From contig DATLAV010000115.1 of assembly GCA_035527235.1 (NCBI GenBank), positions 1 through 22,195 on the forward strand: DNA of 22,195 bases, in the 5' to 3' direction. Both the position numbers and the translations under genes were made by a program. Positions 19,519 through 22,195 of the stretch are shown in pieces (position 1 is the first letter of the stretch; each line of letters opens with the position of its first letter). Below the pieces are notes generated by a model. The model saw only the letters and a program-made list of their open reading frames with translations, had not been told where the DNA came from and made no database searches. The DNA comes from BS750m-G28 sp035527235. Its GTDB lineage: Archaea > Thermoproteota > Bathyarchaeia > TCS64.

Positions 19519-20982
19519 TTACCTCTTCAGCTCTGCGACGTATTCCTCGACCTCCGTTAGGAGGGTCTTGCAGTCGAACACGGCGCCGCCCTTGATAGTC
19601 CACCTGACGCCGCCTCTGTAGACCACCTTGGTCCTATCCTGGGAGTACCTTGGGACGCCTGTGCCGTACATCACCTTGAAGTTGTCGAGGGGGTTGCCGT
19701 CGACGATGGCGATGTCGGCGGTGAAGCCCTTCTGGACGCCCCCTGCGAGTTGGTTTAGGCCCATGGAGGCTGTGGCGTTGGTGGTGGCCATCTTGACGAC
19801 ATCGATGGGGTGGAAGCCGGCCTCCTGGAGGAGCTCCAGCTCCCTGACGATGGAGAAGCCGTAGAGGGTGTACATGAAGCCGCAGTCGGTGCCGGCGGTG
19901 ATGACTCCCCCCATGTCCGAGTAGGCCTTCAGGTACTTCATCCAGATGCGGTACTTCTGCTTCCAGGCTATCTCGTCGGCGGTCCTCCAGTTGAAGTGGT
20001 AGGTGGCGTGGCTCGCGGGGTTGGGCTCCCATCCCTTGAGGAGGCCGGGGGCGGTGTACCTGTCCAGCCACTTCCAGCGGCTGATGAGGTCGTACTCCCT
20101 GTTGATCTCGTAGACCACCATGGTGGGGTCCCAGACGGTGCCGTTCTCGATCATGGTGTCGAGGACGTAGAGGACGTCGTCGGGGTACTGGTCGGCCTCG
20201 GTCCAGACTTGGCCTGACCAGCGGAAGCGGTCCACCTCGTCGGAGTAGTTGTAGTCGGGGGGGAGGCTCTGGCTGCCGGGGATGGCAGCCTGGGGGATGC
20301 CATATGTGTGCTCTAGGCTGAGGTAGTCGGGGACGGCCTGGGAGGCCGATACGGCGTCGAGTTCGCTGCTCTGGGGGATGTGAACTGCGATGCCTGCCTT
20401 CATGTCCAACTCCTTGACCTCCTCACCCATGGCGGCGAGGATCTCGGCGGTGATGTTGGAGCGGGGGATCATCTTGACGCCGTCGGTTCCCAGCTTGTTC
20501 AGCTTGTGAACCGCCTCGCGGCCCTCGTCTCCCGTCGTGATCTCCCCTGTGGTGCCCATGACGACGATGCGGGGGGCTACCATCTCGTTGCGTTCGCTGA
20601 GCCTCCTGTGCTCGATGAGCTTCTCGTCGGTGCCGAAGCCGCAGGTCCTGATGGTGGTGACGCCGTGGGCGAGGAAGAGCTTGTAGGCGTACTCTGGGGA
20701 CTGGGGTCCGCACTGCGCCTCCCTGAAGGGGACGTGAACGTGCATATCGACGAGGCCGGGGAGGGCATACATGCCGGCGGCGTCGATCTCGACGTCGCCC
20801 TGGGGGCGCTTGAAGCCGGGGCGGGAGGCGGCTCCCGGGGTGACGCTGACGACGTCGGTGATCACGTCGCCCTCGATGGCAATGTCGGCGGGGCCGTAGG
20901 CGGGTGTTCCCCTGCCGTTGACGACGTTGACGTTCCTGATGACGAGGCTCTCGTACTTCTGGCCTTTGGTGGGTCCTGACAT
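19519..20982 (-). CDS. Metal-dependent amidohydrolase (imidazolonepropionase/prolidase-like group)
   Basis: This 487-residue protein belongs to the amidohydrolase superfamily. A small beta-sandwich (YESLVIRNVNVVNGRG...) leads to the metal motif H81-V-H83 in LPGLVDMHVHVPF. K170 in GTDGVKMIPR may be a bridging lysine; further ligands are likely H201 (IAVHIP) and H225 (SLEHTYG), and the catalytic Asp is D366 in ITAGTDCG. The C-terminal strand region (GFTADIAIVDGNPLDN...) completes the sandwich. There is no signal peptide. Relatives include Xaa-Arg/Lys dipeptidases and imidazolonepropionase-like hydrolases, so amide or peptide hydrolysis in the cytosol is likely. ATG 20982 has GATATAATC about 25 bases upstream. 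Confidence 0.9.
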   Translation of the reverse strand: MSGPTKGQKYESLVIRNVNVVNGRGTPAYGPADIAIEGDVITDVVSVTPGAASRPGFKRPQGDVEIDAAGMYALPGLVDMHVHVPFREAQCGPQSPEYAYKLFLAHGVTTIRTCGFGTDEKLIEHRRLSERNEMVAPRIVVMGTTGEITTGDEGREAVHKLNKLGTDGVKMIPRSNITAEILAAMGEEVKELDMKAGIAVHIPQSSELDAVSASQAVPDYLSLEHTYGIPQAAIPGSQSLPPDYNYSDEVDRFRWSGQVWTEADQYPDDVLYVLDTMIENGTVWDPTMVVYEINREYDLISRWKWLDRYTAPGLLKGWEPNPASHATYHFNWRTADEIAWKQKYRIWMKYLKAYSDMGGVITAGTDCGFMYTLYGFSIVRELELLQEAGFHPIDVVKMATTNATASMGLNQLAGGVQKGFTADIAIVDGNPLDNFKVMYGTGVPRYSQDRTKVVYRGGVRWTIKGGAVFDCKTLLTEVEEYVAELKR

Positions 20983-21004
20983 GGGTTTTACGGGGTTTTC
21001 CCAT

Positions 21005-21013
21005 GATTATATC
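21005..21013 (-). promoter_or_regulatory. TATA box of the amidohydrolase gene
   Basis: The minus strand reads GATATAATC, about 25-30 bases before ATG 20982. This is a clear archaeal TATA element for a leaderless gene. Confidence 0.55.
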
Positions 21014-21225
21014 TCTTTGGGGGTGCGCGTCGGTGGGTGGTTATAAGGTTTTTTTTGTGGGGTTGTGGTGGCGGTGTAAAGGGCTTGGGTTTTTCGTTGT
21101 CTGGTTCACTGTCCGCTGAGGGGGTGAACCTTCAGCGTCATCTTACGAACGCGGTCAAAGCTCTAGTATCCCATGGGGCGCCTGAGGTACAACGCCGTTA
21201 AGACGGTGGACTGCCTTGTGGAGTT
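21014..21225. other. Intergenic region with G/T-rich stretch and hairpin
   Basis: The plus strand from about 21027 to 21100 is strikingly G/T-rich, with an eight-T run around 21050. At 21103-21130, GGTTCAC and GTGAACC form a perfect 7-base stem with a 14-base loop. After it, ATG 21173 opens an 18-codon frame (MGRLRYNAVKTVDCLVEF) that ends on TAG at 21229. No tRNA or known RNA family is recognised; the small frame could be a gene remnant. Confidence 0.3.
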
Positions 21226-22107
21226 TTAGACTAGCTTCAGAGCTTTGAGGTTCCTGAGTACGGTCTTCTCCCCGTCCTCAGTCAGGGGCTTGAGGGGCGC
21301 CCTGGGGACCCCGGCCGGGTGCCCCTTCAACTTCAGTGCCACTTTGACGGCAGCCACCTGGGGGTTCTCGCGTACGAGCACCCTGTTCACGTATGAGACG
21401 GTCATCTGGTGGCCTCCTGCCTCCTTCAGGTCGCCCTTCACGGCGGCTTTGTACAGGTCGACGCAGACCTCGGGGATGGCGTTCGCCACTGCGAGTATCG
21501 CCCCCGTTCCGCCCATGGAGAGGGTGGGCAGGGTCATGTCGGCGGCCCCTGAGAGGACGTTGATCTTGTCTCCGAAGAGCCTGATGTTCTCCGCCATCGC
21601 CCCGGGGCTCCCGCTGCTGTCCTTGATGCCCACGACGTTGCTGCACTCGTCGACGATACGGTCAACGAGCCCGGGGGAGACCGTGTAGCCCGTGAACTTG
21701 GGGACGTTGTAGAGGATGACCGGCAGGTCCACAGCGTTCAGCGCCACGAAGTGCTGGTAGATCTCCTCCTCGTTGGGCTTGAAAAAGAAGGGCGTCGTCA
21801 CGAGGGCGGCTTCGGCCCCGAGGTTCTTGGCGTCCTCCGTCAGCTCGATGGTCTCCCTGGTCCCGATTCCACCGGTTCCGGCGATGACCTTCCCACGGGA
21901 GCCGACCCTCTTCCTCACGAACTCGATGTTGGCCCTCTTCTCCTCCCTGGAGAGGAGGGGGCCCTCCCCCGTGCTTGCGTTCACCACCAGCCCGGAGACC
22001 CCCGCGCCCAACCAGTACTCGACGAGGTCCGCAAGGTAATTCCACACTATCTTCCCCTCTCCGTCGAACGGCGTGACGTTTGGGACGAAGATGCCCTTAA
22101 GCTTCAA
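21226..22107 (-). CDS. DapA/N-acetylneuraminate lyase-family aldolase
   Basis: This 293-residue TIM-barrel protein belongs to the dihydrodipicolinate synthase/N-acetylneuraminate lyase family. Visible motifs are VNASTGEGPLLSREE (42-56, in place of the usual GTTGE loop), Y133 in ILYNVP and the Schiff-base Lys K162 in VVGIKDSSG. The family makes or cleaves bonds at pyruvate: lysine synthesis, or breakdown of 2-keto-3-deoxy sugar acids and sialic acid. No other lysine genes are nearby and the setting is catabolic, so a 2-keto-3-deoxy-acid aldolase or hydroxyproline-pathway role is at least as likely as DapA. TTG 22107 is preceded by a GGTGAT Shine-Dalgarno match five bases upstream. Confidence 0.9.
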   Translation of the reverse strand: MKLKGIFVPNVTPFDGEGKIVWNYLADLVEYWLGAGVSGLVVNASTGEGPLLSREEKRANIEFVRKRVGSRGKVIAGTGGIGTRETIELTEDAKNLGAEAALVTTPFFFKPNEEEIYQHFVALNAVDLPVILYNVPKFTGYTVSPGLVDRIVDECSNVVGIKDSSGSPGAMAENIRLFGDKINVLSGAADMTLPTLSMGGTGAILAVANAIPEVCVDLYKAAVKGDLKEAGGHQMTVSYVNRVLVRENPQVAAVKVALKLKGHPAGVPRAPLKPLTEDGEKTVLRNLKALKLV

Positions 22108-22161
22108 CTTGGATCACCCTCAAGTGGGTCAACTAAGTTAAAACGGTTCCCAGCCCATATT

Positions 22162-22195
22162 CTTATAGTCCTCTCTCTGTCTCAGGGTGGAATGA
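22162..22195 (+). promoter_or_regulatory. Possible promoter and start of a rightward gene leaving the window
   Basis: CTTATAGTC (22162-22170), AGGGTGG (22184-22190) and ATG (22192-22194) have spacing suitable for a plus-strand gene that begins at the window edge, divergent from the aldolase gene. Only the start codon is visible, so no product can be named. The same AT-rich block may serve the aldolase on the other strand. Confidence 0.3.

Noticed and set aside
21103..21230. tRNA gene or tRNA fragment
   Set aside because: The hairpin contains a GGTTCAC-like stretch, but no acceptor, D-arm and anticodon arms could be folded around it.
21226..22107. Specific call as dapA of lysine synthesis
   Set aside because: The Schiff-base Lys and Tyr define the superfamily only, the usual GTTGE loop is NASTGEG, and the neighbours are catabolic.
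1..22195. CRISPR array, insertion sequence, transposon ends or integrated element
   Set aside because: No regularly spaced repeats, transposase or integrase motifs, or flanking repeats were seen; composition is uniform apart from the short gap near 21050.

Overview
The window reads as a piece of an archaeal chromosome, most likely from the Thermoproteota/TACK side and plausibly Bathyarchaeia-like; the lineage is an inference. The basis is an Alba chromatin protein, a short crenarchaeal-type single-stranded-DNA-binding protein with one OB fold and an Arg/Gly-rich tail, TATA-like boxes about 25-35 bases before many start codons (leaderless or nearly leaderless genes), and GC-rich codons with many AGG arginines. 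I see no rRNA, tRNA, CRISPR array, insertion sequence or phage gene. Coding density is high and most genes are single units with their own promoter on either strand. The longest gap without a clear gene is 20983-21225.

Layout: 80-541(-) DUF3830-type cyclophilin-like protein; 648-1901(+) LarA-like racemase; 1980-2705(+) Asp/Glu-racemase-fold enzyme; 2702-3812(-) a broken isocitrate/isopropylmalate-type dehydrogenase; 3965-4396(-) OsmC; 4436-4693(-) small membrane protein; 4786-5265(+) FMN split-barrel protein; 5394-7934(+) large M14 metallocarboxypeptidase; 8029-8568(-) and 8565-8849(-) an overlapping pair, ferredoxin:thioredoxin reductase with a rubredoxin-like tail plus glutaredoxin; 8955-9329(-) DUF4405-like membrane protein; 9374-10600(+) M19 dipeptidase; 10650-11258(-) shortened metallo-beta-lactamase-fold protein; 11423-12232(+) class-A-beta-lactamase-fold serine hydrolase; 12274-12552(+) small membrane protein; 12612-14327(+) ThDP-dependent enzyme; 14397-15230(-) full-length paralogue of the shortened protein; 15354-15797(-) SSB; 16002-16277(+) Alba; 16417-17118(-) AlkD-like glycosylase; 17184-18389(-) family III CoA-transferase; 18431-18904(-) probable ATC-hydrolase-family protein; 18952-19434(-) flavodoxin; 19519-20982(-) amidohydrolase; 21226-22107(-) DapA-family aldolase.

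The metabolic content suggests a heterotroph that takes apart peptides, amino and hydroxy acids: two peptidase families, an amidohydrolase, racemase-fold enzymes, a ThDP enzyme, a CoA-transferase and an aldolase. Several of these families act on D-configured or racemic substrates, so scavenging of D-amino-acid-containing material is a reasonable but unproven theme. The redox genes (FTR/rubredoxin, glutaredoxin, flavodoxin, OsmC, split barrel) fit an anaerobic or oxygen-sensitive lifestyle.

The most notable sequence-level observations are: a dehydrogenase reading frame broken by one frameshift and two in-frame TGA codons set in the same heptamer; a metallo-beta-lactamase paralogue pair in which one copy lacks exactly 225 bp between CACGT repeats, removing a metal-ligand motif; an FTR gene whose homology and Shine-Dalgarno signal point to a CTG start overlapping the glutaredoxin stop; a racemase-fold protein with only the second catalytic cysteine; a beta-lactamase-fold protein without the class A Glu166; and inverted repeats at several promoters, notably the one around the Alba TATA box. 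I did not find a clearly new multi-gene defence or mobile system.
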